Assembly: GCA_963763015.1 (NCBI GenBank)
Contig: CAVXML010000012.1
Span: forward strand, 153,333-217,332
Direction of reading: 5' to 3'
Origin: Fodinibacter sp963763015
Lineage (GTDB): Bacteria; Actinomycetota; Actinomycetes; Actinomycetales; Dermatophilaceae
Length of the DNA stretch: 64,000 nt
Shown here: positions 42,676 through 51,326 of the stretch, one piece after another
How the letters are laid out: every line of letters begins with the position of its first letter
Position numbering within the stretch: the first letter of the stretch is position 1
Program-made: the position numbers and the translations under genes
Notes under the pieces: generated by a model
Databases searched by the model: none
What the model was told of the DNA's origin: nothing
The model's input: the letters and a program-made list of their open reading frames with translations, nothing else

Positions 42676-44517
42676 GTGTTCGGGTCGCCGGTGTACCTCA
42701 AGCGTTCCCTGATGGTCGGGTGGGACGCCCTGTGCTGGGTCATGGCGCTCGGCGCCTTCGTGCTCACCCGCTTCGACTTCGAGCTGACCGACCGGGTCTG
42801 GCAGGCGCTCATCGCCTACACCGTGGCGGCCGTCGCCCTGCAGATCGTCGGAGGGTTCGCGTTCCACCTGTACCTCGGGCGCAGCCGGGTCGGCAGCTTC
42901 GACGAGGTGACGGCACTCGGGGCACTCGTGGCGAGCGTCAGCCTCGTTCTCGCCGTCGTGTTCTTCGTGACCCAACCGGTCTTCTCGCGGGGCGTGGCCC
43001 TCGCGATGCCGGCGCTCGCCTTCGTCCTCATGGCTGCCGGGCGCTGGGTGTTCCGCACCGCGGCGGAGCGCGACCGTCGGCGCCCGGGCGGGGGTGAGGC
43101 GACCCCGGTCGTCGTGTACGGCGCTGGGGATGCCGGTCACCAGGTGGCCCGCCTCGTCGACACCAACGAGGACGCGCCGTACTCGATCGTCGGCTTCGTC
43201 GACGACGACCCCGCCAAGCGCTTCCTGCGAGTGCGTGGCTACCGCGTGCACGGCCGCGGATCGGCCGTCGTGGACGTCGCGCGGGCGACGGGAGCCGAGA
43301 CCGTCATCCTCGCCATCTCGCAGGCCTCGCCGCAGCTGCTCCAGGATCTCTCCGCCCGGTGCAAGGAGGCGGGGCTGGGCCTCGTGGTCGTCCCCCCCGT
43401 GCGCGAGATGATCGCCGGGCAGATCGACCTCGGCCAGCTCCGCGAGTTCAACGTCGAGGACCTCCTCGGCCGACGCCCGATCAGGACCGACCTCACCGAG
43501 ATCTCGCACTACATCACGGGCAAGGTGGTCCTCGTCACCGGGGCCGGGGGGTCCATCGGCGCCGAGCTGTCCCGCCAGGTGCACGCCCTCGGGCCGGCCC
43601 GGCTCCTCCTGCTCGACCGTGACGAGTCCGCGCTGCACGCCGTGCAGCTGACCATCGACGGCTCGGGCCTGCTCGACAGCGACGGCCTGCTGCTGTGCGA
43701 CATCCGTGACGAGGCCGCCCTGGCGAAGGTCTTCGACCGCCACCGCCCGGACGTCGTCTTCCACGCCGCCGCGCTCAAGCACCTGCCCCTCCTCGAGCGC
43801 CACCCGGAGGAGGGCTGGAAGACCAACGTCCTCGGCTCCCTCAACGTGCTGCGGTGCGCACGGTCCAGCGGCGTGGAGCACTTCGTCAACATCTCGACCG
43901 ACAAGGCGGCGGACGCCACGAGTGTCCTCGGGCAGACCAAGCGCCTCTCCGAACGGCTGACCGCGTGGTATGCCGCGCGCAGCGGGCTGCCGTACCTCTC
44001 CGTGCGGTTCGGCAACGTCCTGGGGTCCCGCGGCTCGGTCCTGGACACCTTCCGGGCCCAGATCAGCCGTGGCGGGCCGGTCACGGTCACCGACCCCGAG
44101 GTCACCCGGTTCTTCATGACGATCCCCGAGGCCTGCCAGCTCGTGCTCCAGGCGGGCGCCATCGGGAAGCCCGGAGACGTGCTCATCCTCGACATGGGCG
44201 AGCCGGTGCGCATCCTCGACGTCGCACGCCGGCTCATCGAGGAGTCCGACCAGGACATCGAGATCCACTACACCGGACTCCGGCAGGGGGAGAAGCTGCA
44301 CGAGGTGCTCTTCAGCCGTGAGGAGGCCGGGTCACCCAGCGGCCACCCGCTCATCAGCCAGGTCTCGGTGCCGCTCCTGGAGCCGGCGGCCGTGCGTGGG
44401 GACGACTTCGCCGTCGACCGCATCGCCGAGCTGCTCCGGAGCCAGACGTCGCCGGCCGCCTCCACGGCCTCCGGGCAGTGGCCCGGCGCCAGCGGCGCCG
44501 TGCCTGCCGCCTCGTGA
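42676..44517 (+). CDS. Membrane-bound UDP-HexNAc 4,6-dehydratase (CapD/PglF family)
   Basis: A 613-residue protein. Four N-terminal membrane helices (ALCWVMALGAFVLTR, LIAYTVAAVALQIVGGFAF and two more) precede a first Rossmann-like domain (VVVYGAGDAGHQVARL). The catalytic SDR domain follows with GAGGSIGAELSRQVHAL, NISTDKAADATSVLGQTKR and RFGNVLGSRGSV. The family makes the 4-keto-6-deoxy sugar from UDP-GlcNAc or related substrates, the first step to bacillosamine-type or other deoxyamino sugars. The GTG start follows CAGGGGAG. It opens a run of five overlapping plus-strand glycan genes; its stop overlaps the next start as GTGA. A candidate -10 TACGAT lies at 42632. Confidence 0.92.
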   Translation: MFGSPVYLKRSLMVGWDALCWVMALGAFVLTRFDFELTDRVWQALIAYTVAAVALQIVGGFAFHLYLGRSRVGSFDEVTALGALVASVSLVLAVVFFVTQPVFSRGVALAMPALAFVLMAAGRWVFRTAAERDRRRPGGGEATPVVVYGAGDAGHQVARLVDTNEDAPYSIVGFVDDDPAKRFLRVRGYRVHGRGSAVVDVARATGAETVILAISQASPQLLQDLSARCKEAGLGLVVVPPVREMIAGQIDLGQLREFNVEDLLGRRPIRTDLTEISHYITGKVVLVTGAGGSIGAELSRQVHALGPARLLLLDRDESALHAVQLTIDGSGLLDSDGLLLCDIRDEAALAKVFDRHRPDVVFHAAALKHLPLLERHPEEGWKTNVLGSLNVLRCARSSGVEHFVNISTDKAADATSVLGQTKRLSERLTAWYAARSGLPYLSVRFGNVLGSRGSVLDTFRAQISRGGPVTVTDPEVTRFFMTIPEACQLVLQAGAIGKPGDVLILDMGEPVRILDVARRLIEESDQDIEIHYTGLRQGEKLHEVLFSREEAGSPSGHPLISQVSVPLLEPAAVRGDDFAVDRIAELLRSQTSPAASTASGQWPGASGAVPAAS

Positions 44518-45806
44518 CCGCCGCCCTGGGCGACCCTCAGCACGCCGTCGTGGGGGTGGTCGGACTCGGCTACGTGGGGCTGCCGCTCGCCGTCGAGTTC
44601 GCCAAGCTGCACCACGTCGTGGGCTACGACGTCGACAGCACCCGGGTCAAGGAGCTCCGCGACGGCAGGGACCACACCCTGGAGGTCACGGAGGCCGAGC
44701 TCGCGGCGGCATCCGGCCTGCGGTTCACCGACGACCCCATGGAGCTGGCCGAGGTCGACGTGTACGTCGTCACGACCCCCACCCCGATCGACGAGTTCAA
44801 GCAGCCCGACCTCACGCCGGTGCTGTCGGCGACCGAGGCGATCGCCGGCACGCTGACCCCTGGGGACGTCGTCATCTACGAGTCGACGGTCTATCCCGGT
44901 GCGACCGAGGAGCGCTGCGTCCCGGTGCTCGAGGCGATCTCGGGGCTCACCCTCAACCGGGACTTCTTCGTGGGCTACAGCCCGGAGCGGATCAACCCGG
45001 GCGACCGTGAGCACCGCCTGCCGACGATCGTCAAGGTCACGTCGGGGTCGACCCCGGAGGTAGCCGACTTCGTCGACGCGCTCTACCGCTCCATCATCAC
45101 GGCGGGCACGCACCGGGCCCCGTCGATCCGCGTCGCCGAGGCCGCGAAGGTCATCGAGAACACCCAGCGCGACGTCAACATCGCCCTGATCAACGAGCTC
45201 GCCGTCCTCTTCGACCGGCTCGGGATCGACACCGAGGACGTGCTGCTCGCCGCGGGCTCGAAGTGGAACTTCCTGGGTTTCCGTCCGGGACTCGTCGGGG
45301 GCCACTGCATCGGGGTCGACCCGTACTATCTGACCCACAAGGCCCAGTCCGTGGGGTACCACCCGGAGATCATCCTCGCCGGGCGGCGGCTGAACGACTC
45401 GATGGGTGGCTATGTCGCCTCCCAGCTCGTCAAGCGGATGACGCGCGACGGCATCCGGGTGCAGGGTGCACGTGTGCTGGTGCTCGGGCTGACCTTCAAG
45501 GAGAACACGCCGGACCTGCGCAACTCACGGGTCGTCGACATCATCCGCGAGCTCGAGGACTACGACGTCGCGGTCGACGTCCTCGACCCGTGGGCCGACC
45601 CTCAGGAGGCGCAGGAGCACTACGGGGTCGACCTCGTCGCCGAGCCGGATGCCGGCGCGTACGCGGGCATCGTGCTCGCGGTGGCCCACCGCGAGTTCGT
45701 CGCCATGGGTGGCGAGCGCATCCGGGCGTTCGGGGCGCCGGGTGGCCACGTGGTCTACGACCTCAAGTACGTCCTCGACAAGGCCGACTCGGACCTGCGC
45801 CTGTGA
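44514..45806 (+). CDS. UDP-N-acetyl sugar 6-dehydrogenase (WecC/TviB type)
   Basis: A 430-residue nucleotide-sugar dehydrogenase that oxidises C6 of a UDP-HexNAc to a uronic acid in two NAD-dependent steps. The NAD loop is GVVGLGYVGLPLAVEFAK, STVYPGATEE is present, the catalytic Cys is in GGHCIGVDPYYL, and the C-terminal domain has LGLTFKENTPDLRNSRV. The pattern is that of the WecC/TviB branch rather than UDP-glucose dehydrogenase. A uronic acid product would be a natural substrate for amidation by the AsnB-like enzyme at the far end of the locus. Starts on both sides overlap as GTGA. Confidence 0.93.
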   Translation: MTAALGDPQHAVVGVVGLGYVGLPLAVEFAKLHHVVGYDVDSTRVKELRDGRDHTLEVTEAELAAASGLRFTDDPMELAEVDVYVVTTPTPIDEFKQPDLTPVLSATEAIAGTLTPGDVVIYESTVYPGATEERCVPVLEAISGLTLNRDFFVGYSPERINPGDREHRLPTIVKVTSGSTPEVADFVDALYRSIITAGTHRAPSIRVAEAAKVIENTQRDVNIALINELAVLFDRLGIDTEDVLLAAGSKWNFLGFRPGLVGGHCIGVDPYYLTHKAQSVGYHPEIILAGRRLNDSMGGYVASQLVKRMTRDGIRVQGARVLVLGLTFKENTPDLRNSRVVDIIRELEDYDVAVDVLDPWADPQEAQEHYGVDLVAEPDAGAYAGIVLAVAHREFVAMGGERIRAFGAPGGHVVYDLKYVLDKADSDLRL

Positions 45807-46960
45807 CGGAGCGCATCTACCTCTCGTCCCCCGACGTGACCGAGGCCGAGGAGCTGGCCCTCGTGCGGGCGATCCGCTCCGGCTGGGTCGCTCCCCTGGG
45901 TCCGGAGGTCGATGCCTTCGAGGCCGAGCTGGCCACGTACAGCGGGCGGCAGCACTGCGTGGCCCTGGCGTCGGGGACGGCGGCCCTGCACCTCGGGCTT
46001 CTGACCCTGGGCGTGGGTCCGGGGAGTGCGGTGCTGACCTCGACGATGACCTTCGCCGCCACCGCGAACGCGATCACCTACACGGGCGCCGAGCCGGTGT
46101 TCGTCGACTGCGACGACACCGGCAACATGAACGCCGACCTGCTGGCGGAGGCCTTCGACGTGCTGGCGAGGGACGGGGTCCCCGTCTCAGCGGTGGTCCC
46201 CGTGGACCTGCTCGGCAAGGTCGTCGACCACGCGCGGATCGGCGAGGTCGCGTCGGCCGGGGGCGTGGTCGTGCTCGCGGACGCCGCCGAGTCGCTGGGT
46301 GCCGTCCGCGACGGTCGGCCGGCGGCATCGTTCGGGCGCGCGGCGGCCGTCTCGTTCAACGGCAACAAGGTCATGACCACCTCGGGGGGCGGGGCCCTGC
46401 TCACCGACGACCGTGAGCTGGCCGACCGGGTGCGGTACCTGTCGACGCAGGCGCGCCAGCCGGCGGTCCACTACGAGCACACGGAGATCGGCTACAACTA
46501 CCGCCTGTCGAACATCCTTGCCGCAGTCGGGCGGGCCCAGCTGGGTCGGCTCGATGCGATGGTCGAACGGCGCCGGCAGCACCGGTTGCGGTATGCGGAG
46601 CTCTTCGAGGAGGTGCCGGGGGTCTCGATCTTCGGTGAGCCCTCCGGGAGCGACGGAGGCGTCACCCGGGACAACTGCTGGCTCACCTCGGTTCTCGTCG
46701 ACGAGGCGGTGGCCGGGTTCAGCGCCGAGGACCTGAGGCTCGCCCTGGCGGCGGTCGACATCGAGGCTCGCCCGTTGTGGAAGCCGATGCACCTGCAGCC
46801 CGTGTTCTCGAGGGCTCGTGCCGTCCTCGACGGGACGAGCGAGCGCCTGTACGCGACCGGCCTGTCGCTGCCCAGCGGGTCGGTGCTGGACGATGAGCGC
46901 ATGAGCAGGGTGCACACCGCGGTCTCCTCCTTCCTGGCGGTTCGTCGTGCGACCGGGTGA
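45803..46960 (+). CDS. DegT/DnrJ/EryC1 sugar aminotransferase (PglE-like)
   Basis: A 385-residue PLP-dependent aminotransferase. It shows YLSSPDVTEAEELALVRAI, WVAPLGPEVDAFE and ALASGTAALHLGLLTLG, the cofactor Asp region LADAAESLGA and the Schiff-base Lys in SFNGNKVMTTSGGG; EIGYNYRLSNILAAVGRAQL closes the fold. It transfers an amino group to a 4-keto sugar nucleotide. Following the 4,6-dehydratase and preceding a PglD-like acetyltransferase, it fits the PglE step to a UDP-4-amino-4,6-dideoxy sugar (inference from order). It overlaps both neighbours. Confidence 0.92.
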   Translation: MTERIYLSSPDVTEAEELALVRAIRSGWVAPLGPEVDAFEAELATYSGRQHCVALASGTAALHLGLLTLGVGPGSAVLTSTMTFAATANAITYTGAEPVFVDCDDTGNMNADLLAEAFDVLARDGVPVSAVVPVDLLGKVVDHARIGEVASAGGVVVLADAAESLGAVRDGRPAASFGRAAAVSFNGNKVMTTSGGGALLTDDRELADRVRYLSTQARQPAVHYEHTEIGYNYRLSNILAAVGRAQLGRLDAMVERRRQHRLRYAELFEEVPGVSIFGEPSGSDGGVTRDNCWLTSVLVDEAVAGFSAEDLRLALAAVDIEARPLWKPMHLQPVFSRARAVLDGTSERLYATGLSLPSGSVLDDERMSRVHTAVSSFLAVRRATG

Positions 46961-47591
46961 CCACGGGCGGTACGACGCCACCAAGCGCGCGCTGGACGTG
47001 ACGGTCAGCGCGGTCGGTCTGGTCGTCAGCGCACCCGTGCAGGTCGTCACGGCTGGGGTGGTGCTCGTCGCCCACGGGCGTCCGGTCCTCTTCCGCCAGG
47101 CTCGCCCGGGCCGGGACGGCGTGGTGTTCGAGCTCGTGAAGTTCCGCACGATGCGGCATCCCGACGCGACCCACGTGACGGATGCCGAGCGCCTCACCTC
47201 GGTGGGTCGGTTCCTGCGCTCGACGAGTCTCGACGAGCTCCCGACCCTGTGGAACGTGCTCAAGGGGGACATGAGCCTGGTCGGGCCCCGACCGCTGCTC
47301 GTGGAGTACCTGCCCCGCTACAGCCCCGAGCAGGCGCGGCGGCACGAGGTGCGGCCGGGGGTCACCGGCCTTGCCCAGGTGTCAGGGCGCAACGGTCTCG
47401 GGTGGGAGGACAAGTTCGCGCTCGACGTCGAGTACGTGGACCGGCGCAGCTGGCGGCTGGACGTCGAGATCCTGGCGAGGACCGTTCGATCCGTGCTCAG
47501 GAGGCAGGGCATCAGCGGCGGCGGCGAGGCGACCATGAGCGTCTTCATGGGCTCCGACGCAGTGGGAAAGGCGCGTCGTGACATTGCCTGA
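46947..47591 (+). CDS. Initiating phosphoglycosyl transferase (PglC/WcaJ-like)
   Basis: A 214-residue monotopic enzyme that moves a sugar phosphate from a nucleotide sugar to undecaprenyl phosphate. KRALDVTVSAVGLVVSAPVQ is the re-entrant membrane helix region. FRQARPGRDG, FELVKFRTM, the DE catalytic dyad in STSLDELPTLWNVLKGDMS (shown in part), LVGPRPLLVEYLPRY and RPGVTGLAQVSGRNGL follow. It is the short form without the N-terminal helices of WcaJ, matching PglC in size. It overlaps the aminotransferase gene by 14 bases and the acetyltransferase gene by 14. Confidence 0.93.
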   Translation: MRPGDHGRYDATKRALDVTVSAVGLVVSAPVQVVTAGVVLVAHGRPVLFRQARPGRDGVVFELVKFRTMRHPDATHVTDAERLTSVGRFLRSTSLDELPTLWNVLKGDMSLVGPRPLLVEYLPRYSPEQARRHEVRPGVTGLAQVSGRNGLGWEDKFALDVEYVDRRSWRLDVEILARTVRSVLRRQGISGGGEATMSVFMGSDAVGKARRDIA

Positions 47592-48240
47592 GCGGGTCGT
47601 CGTGGTCGGGGCGTCGGGGTTCGGACGCGAGTGCCTGGACGTGGTGGAGGCGATGGCCGCGGCCGGCTCCCCGGTGGAGGTGCTGGGTGTCGTCGACGAC
47701 GCGCCGTCCGACGTGAACCTCGAACGGCTGGGGGCCCGTGGGGTCACCTACCTCGGGACGGTCGAGGAGTGGCTGAGCTTCGAGTCGCCGGCCCGGTACA
47801 TCCTGGGGATCGGCAGCCCGCAGGTGCGGCGTGACCTCGTCGACCGCCTCGAGGGCGCCGGTGCGGACCCGTTGACGGCCATCCATCCGAGCGCGACGTT
47901 GGGGGCTCGCGTCGAGATCGGGGAGGGGGTGGTCGTGTGCGCGGGCGCGACCATCTCGACCAACGTCCGGCTCGGGCGGCACGTCCACGTGAACCCCAAT
48001 GCGACCATCGGGCACGACGCCGTGCTCGGCGACTTCGTGTCGGTCAACCCCGCGGCTGTCATCTCCGGCGAGGTGTCCGTTGGCGGCGCAACGCTGGTAG
48101 GAGCGAGTGCGACCATTCTGCAAGGCATCAGCGTGGCAACCAATGCGGTCGTCGGAGCCGGCGCCGTGGTGACCAAGGATGTCCCGGAGGACGTCGTCGT
48201 CAAGGGGGTACCGGCAACATGGGCTCCGCCCGGACGGTGA
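47578..48240 (+). CDS. Sugar O/N-acetyltransferase (PglD/NeuD family)
   Basis: A 220-residue protein: a small Rossmann-like N-terminal domain (ERVVVVGASGFGRECLDVVE) followed by a left-handed beta-helix of hexapeptide repeats (IGEGVVVCAGATIS, VHVNPNATIGHDAVLGDFVS, VGGATLVGASATILQGI). The catalytic base would be the His of TIGHDAVLGD. Family members acetylate the 4-amino group of UDP-4-amino-4,6-dideoxy sugars (PglD) or sialic acids (NeuD). With its neighbours it completes a PglF-E-D-C set. It ends before a convergent hairpin. Confidence 0.92.
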   Translation: MTLPERVVVVGASGFGRECLDVVEAMAAAGSPVEVLGVVDDAPSDVNLERLGARGVTYLGTVEEWLSFESPARYILGIGSPQVRRDLVDRLEGAGADPLTAIHPSATLGARVEIGEGVVVCAGATISTNVRLGRHVHVNPNATIGHDAVLGDFVSVNPAAVISGEVSVGGATLVGASATILQGISVATNAVVGAGAVVTKDVPEDVVVKGVPATWAPPGR

Positions 48241-48282
48241 ACCCTGTCGGGCGTTGGTCACCCGCCGGTCGAGCCGGAAAGG

Positions 48283-48318
48283 CCTGAGGTGGCGCACGCG
48301 TGGGTGCGCATCCTCAGG
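48283..48318. terminator. Hairpin between convergent glycan genes
   Basis: CCTGAGG-TG-GCGCAC pairs with GTGCGC-AT-CCTCAGG over a six-base loop, with one two-base internal mismatch. It lies between the acetyltransferase stop and the stop of the minus-strand fucosyltransferase-like gene and can serve both directions. Confidence 0.7.
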
Positions 48319-48346
48319 CGGTCCCTCAACACGAGCACGGGACTCC

Positions 48347-49198
48347 TTAGAGAGAGGTGCTTTGCGGAGCGACGTATCCGGTTGCCACGGGACGATGGTT
48401 GGAGACGCGCATTCCGGGCTGAAAGGTGTGGACGCTGTTCTCGAGGGTCTGTCGCCGCTTCCCCAGGACCCAAGCCAACTCCACGAAACTGGATAGGTAG
48501 GGTCCGAGGATATGGCTTGACTGGGAGAGCAGATACAGGTCAATGACCGCGTGGCGCACGCCATCGACAGTGTTGTAGCCGCCCTTATCCTGTTGAGCCA
48601 TCACGTGTGGCACCGCGTTCATGACGTGTTCCTGGGTCTCAGGATCGTCGCAGGAGAGGAAGAAGTGCGTATCGGGGTCCTGGGCAAGCATCTCGAGCAT
48701 TCGGCCGGTGAACCAGACGGTAGGGGAGTGCTGCAGGGTGCTCGGATGCGCCCGCCGAGCAGCCCGGATCTGTACCGCGACGTATGTGGAGCGTAGTTGG
48801 AGGCGAAGGCCTGAAACGGCTTGGCTGATCTCGAAGACTGGCTTGAGTTGTGCGAGTTCGTCTTCCCACGCTGCCTCCGTGCCGTCCGAGTGCAGAACAG
48901 ACGTGCCGAGTATGGACAGGCTGCGGTGTCTGGCGAGTTGGGCCACGGAACGACGACGCTTCATGTAGACGTCGTGTTCGGTCACGTTGGGAACCACGCT
49001 GCCCTGGCACAACTGCCTGGCAGGAAACGCCCAAAGATCCAGGAGATCGGGCTCGAAGACCCCTCGCTGCGTGGGCCATACGTAAGCGAAGTCGCGCCCC
49101 ATCGCGCGCGCGATTGACTGGGCGCTGAGGGTGAACCGAATACGGTTTCCCAACCCTGCCCACAGACTGTTGACCGCGACCAGGCGGCGTACCGTCAT
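48347..49198 (-). CDS. Putative NodZ/GT23-like fucosyltransferase
   Basis: A 283-residue protein with features of the GDP-fucose transferase superfamily. The N-terminal GLGNRIRFTLSA is the G-x-G-N-R loop at 15-26. An Arg-containing VQIRAARRAH lies mid-protein. Near the end, AVIDLYLLSQSSHILGPYLSS corresponds to the donor-binding D-x-x-L-L...SSF block. No signal or membrane helix is visible. Assignment rests on these loops only; another GT with the same fold is possible. G+C is clearly lower than in the flanking core genes, suggesting transfer. Its start overlaps the upstream glycosyltransferase stop by ATGA. Confidence 0.62.
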   Translation of the reverse strand: MTVRRLVAVNSLWAGLGNRIRFTLSAQSIARAMGRDFAYVWPTQRGVFEPDLLDLWAFPARQLCQGSVVPNVTEHDVYMKRRRSVAQLARHRSLSILGTSVLHSDGTEAAWEDELAQLKPVFEISQAVSGLRLQLRSTYVAVQIRAARRAHPSTLQHSPTVWFTGRMLEMLAQDPDTHFFLSCDDPETQEHVMNAVPHVMAQQDKGGYNTVDGVRHAVIDLYLLSQSSHILGPYLSSFVELAWVLGKRRQTLENSVHTFQPGMRVSNHRPVATGYVAPQSTSL

Positions 49199-50145
49199 GA
49201 CGACGAGTTCCGGGGTGGAGCCGTGCGTCGTCCAGCGACCCGTGGCGACACTGTGGCGAGGCGGTGGAATGCTCCAGCGGGAAGAGTTGCAACGGCGAGG
49301 ATGAGGCTCTTGGTGTTCGCTGGGTTCAGGGGTTCTCGGAGGACGGCCCGTGACGCGCGCCTGACGGCGGACACGGCCCTGTGGTTCACCCGGTCGTCCC
49401 GGGAGATGATGCGGTTGAGCGCCGCATCTGAGCGAGGTTCTTCAGCAATGCGCTTCGCATAACGCCCCAGGAAGATCCTTGCCGAGTCAGCCGGGGCACT
49501 CTTGTACCGAGACGCTCTTCGACGAGCAGCTTCGCGGCGGAAGTCGACGACGACCTCCGGGACGTGAACGACACGCTTCGGCGCGTTGGGATGGTCAAGA
49601 ATCCTCAGGCCCAGATCCTGGTTCTCGGAGTAGGACAGGGACTCGTCAAACCCTCCGACGCGGTCAAAGACGTCCCTCCTTACGGCGAAGCCGCCGGGGA
49701 GGATGGTGCTGGCCTCCATCGTCAGGTCTGCGGTGGAGAGACCGCATTTGCGCACTTCAACGAGTTGGTTCCCCTCCCAGAAGGCGAGCTCGGCAGTCAC
49801 GAATCCGACCAGGTCGTCGTTTACCCCTGCAGCGAGCGAAGCCAACCAGTTCGGCCTCGCCATGTCGTCGTCATCCAAGAAGGCGATCCAAGCGTGCCGA
49901 GATGCGGCAGCGCCGCTGTTGCGGGCGGCTGAGACGCCTGAGTGGGATTGCTCCATGACGTGCAGGCGCTCGTCTGTGAACTCCGCGAGTAGTGCTCTGG
50001 TTCTGGCTCCATCGCCGTCACACACAACGAGGAGCTCGAACTCAGGGTGACTCTGGGCGAGCACGGACGACACTGCATCTCTGATGCTTTCCCTTCCGTT
50101 GTGTGTGGGGATGACGACACTCAGCGGCAAGGATTCGGACTTCAT
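49195..50145 (-). CDS. Family 2 glycosyltransferase
   Basis: A 316-residue GT-A enzyme. LSVVIPTHNGRESIRDAVSS begins the fold. The donor region is LVVCDGDGARTRALL, and the DxD-type metal motif is AFLDDDDMARPNWL. GGFAVRRDVFDRVGGFDESL is the acceptor-side loop, and SENQDLGLRIL carries the catalytic acidic pair. A basic C-terminal tail of about 70 residues lacks clear membrane helices. Donor and acceptor sugars are unknown. It is in the lower-G+C part of the glycan locus. Confidence 0.92.
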   Translation of the reverse strand: MKSESLPLSVVIPTHNGRESIRDAVSSVLAQSHPEFELLVVCDGDGARTRALLAEFTDERLHVMEQSHSGVSAARNSGAAASRHAWIAFLDDDDMARPNWLASLAAGVNDDLVGFVTAELAFWEGNQLVEVRKCGLSTADLTMEASTILPGGFAVRRDVFDRVGGFDESLSYSENQDLGLRILDHPNAPKRVVHVPEVVVDFRREAARRRASRYKSAPADSARIFLGRYAKRIAEEPRSDAALNRIISRDDRVNHRAVSAVRRASRAVLREPLNPANTKSLILAVATLPAGAFHRLATVSPRVAGRRTAPPRNSSS

Positions 50146-50190
50146 GAGCCCAGCCTTTCTTCTGCGGTGCGAGGAGGGGCGCAGAGGGAC

Positions 50191-51324
50191 TCAGCCTTCC
50201 GCAGCCCGTCTGAAGAACGAGGCCATCCGGGGAGCGACCCGCGCCACGGTGAAGCGATCCTCGAATTGCTGCCTACCGGAACGGGCGCGCTCTTGCGCTT
50301 CGATCGGATCGGAGAGGACATTGGCGATGGCGGCCGCAAGCTGGACCGGGTCACCCACGGGAGCGATGAGTGCCGCAGGTTCTGCGGCAGCCAACACCTC
50401 CAGTGATGTCGCGATGGATGAGGCAACAATCGGACATCCGACGGCCATCGCCTCGATGAGAACACCACCGAACCCTTCTCGCTCGGATGGAGAACACAAC
50501 ACGTCGGCTGCAGAGAGCAGAGCGGCGATGTCAGTGCGGTGGCCGAGGAAGCGAACATCCATTCGAAGTTGCTCTGCTTCCGTGCGGAGGCTCTTCGACG
50601 ACATGCCTTCGGCGCCGGCTATGAGAGTGACGACATCCGGGTGCTGTGCGTGGACAGCGGGTAGCGCCCTCAGAAGGTGCTGAAAACCCTTCGGCGGTTC
50701 GAGACGACCTACACCCAGAATGACCGGGACCTGGGGCGCGATGCCCAGTTCCCGTCGCACGGCGACGCGGGTACCAGGTGGCGTGAAGGGGTAGTTTCGA
50801 GGGTCCCGGGCCCGGGGAACAACCGTCACCTTGCCGCTTGAAATGTGGAGCCGTGGCGGAACGGTCCGCGCGATTGCTGCAGATATGGCGTGGAAGGCAT
50901 GGGCCGACTGCGCCGTGATACTGTCCAGGGCCCTGGCGGCGTGCAGCTTCACGGGCTGGACTTCGGCGTAATGCGCAGCACTGTATGAGTCACTGACGAT
51001 ACTGGTGGACGAAGGCACGTTGAGGAGGCGAGCAGCGCTCCGCCCGGCAATATCGGCCTCGAACAGTGTTGTGTGCACCAACGCAGGGTGGACACGACGA
51101 ATGACATGGAGCGCCGTTCGGAGGTTGTGCGCGCGGCCGTGGGGCGGGCCGTGGCGGTGCACAACTGCCCCTGCGTCCTCCAAACCTCCCGCGAGGTCCA
51201 GACGAGCCCCCAGAGGGAGGACGTGGAGGTCTATCCGTTCGGCCGTGAGGTATGGCGCCATCTCGAGGAAGGAGGTCTCGGCCCCACCCGGTGCCAGCGA
51301 GTCGATGACGTACAGCAGTCGCAC
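50191..51324 (-). CDS. Family 4 glycosyltransferase
   Basis: A 377-residue GT-B enzyme. The N-terminal loop is LLYVIDSLAPGGAETSFLEM, the domain-2 start is PVILGVGRLEPPKGFQHLLRA, and the donor-binding EX7E block is SPSEREGFGGVLIEAMAVG followed by CPIVAS. The family retains anomeric configuration; the sugar is unknown. It ends 45 bases before the GT2 gene and starts two bases after the ABC transporter stop, all on one minus-strand unit. G+C is moderately low compared with the surrounding genes. Confidence 0.93.
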   Translation of the reverse strand: MRLLYVIDSLAPGGAETSFLEMAPYLTAERIDLHVLPLGARLDLAGGLEDAGAVVHRHGPPHGRAHNLRTALHVIRRVHPALVHTTLFEADIAGRSAARLLNVPSSTSIVSDSYSAAHYAEVQPVKLHAARALDSITAQSAHAFHAISAAIARTVPPRLHISSGKVTVVPRARDPRNYPFTPPGTRVAVRRELGIAPQVPVILGVGRLEPPKGFQHLLRALPAVHAQHPDVVTLIAGAEGMSSKSLRTEAEQLRMDVRFLGHRTDIAALLSAADVLCSPSEREGFGGVLIEAMAVGCPIVASSIATSLEVLAAAEPAALIAPVGDPVQLAAAIANVLSDPIEAQERARSGRQQFEDRFTVARVAPRMASFFRRAAEG

Positions 51325-51326
51325 TG

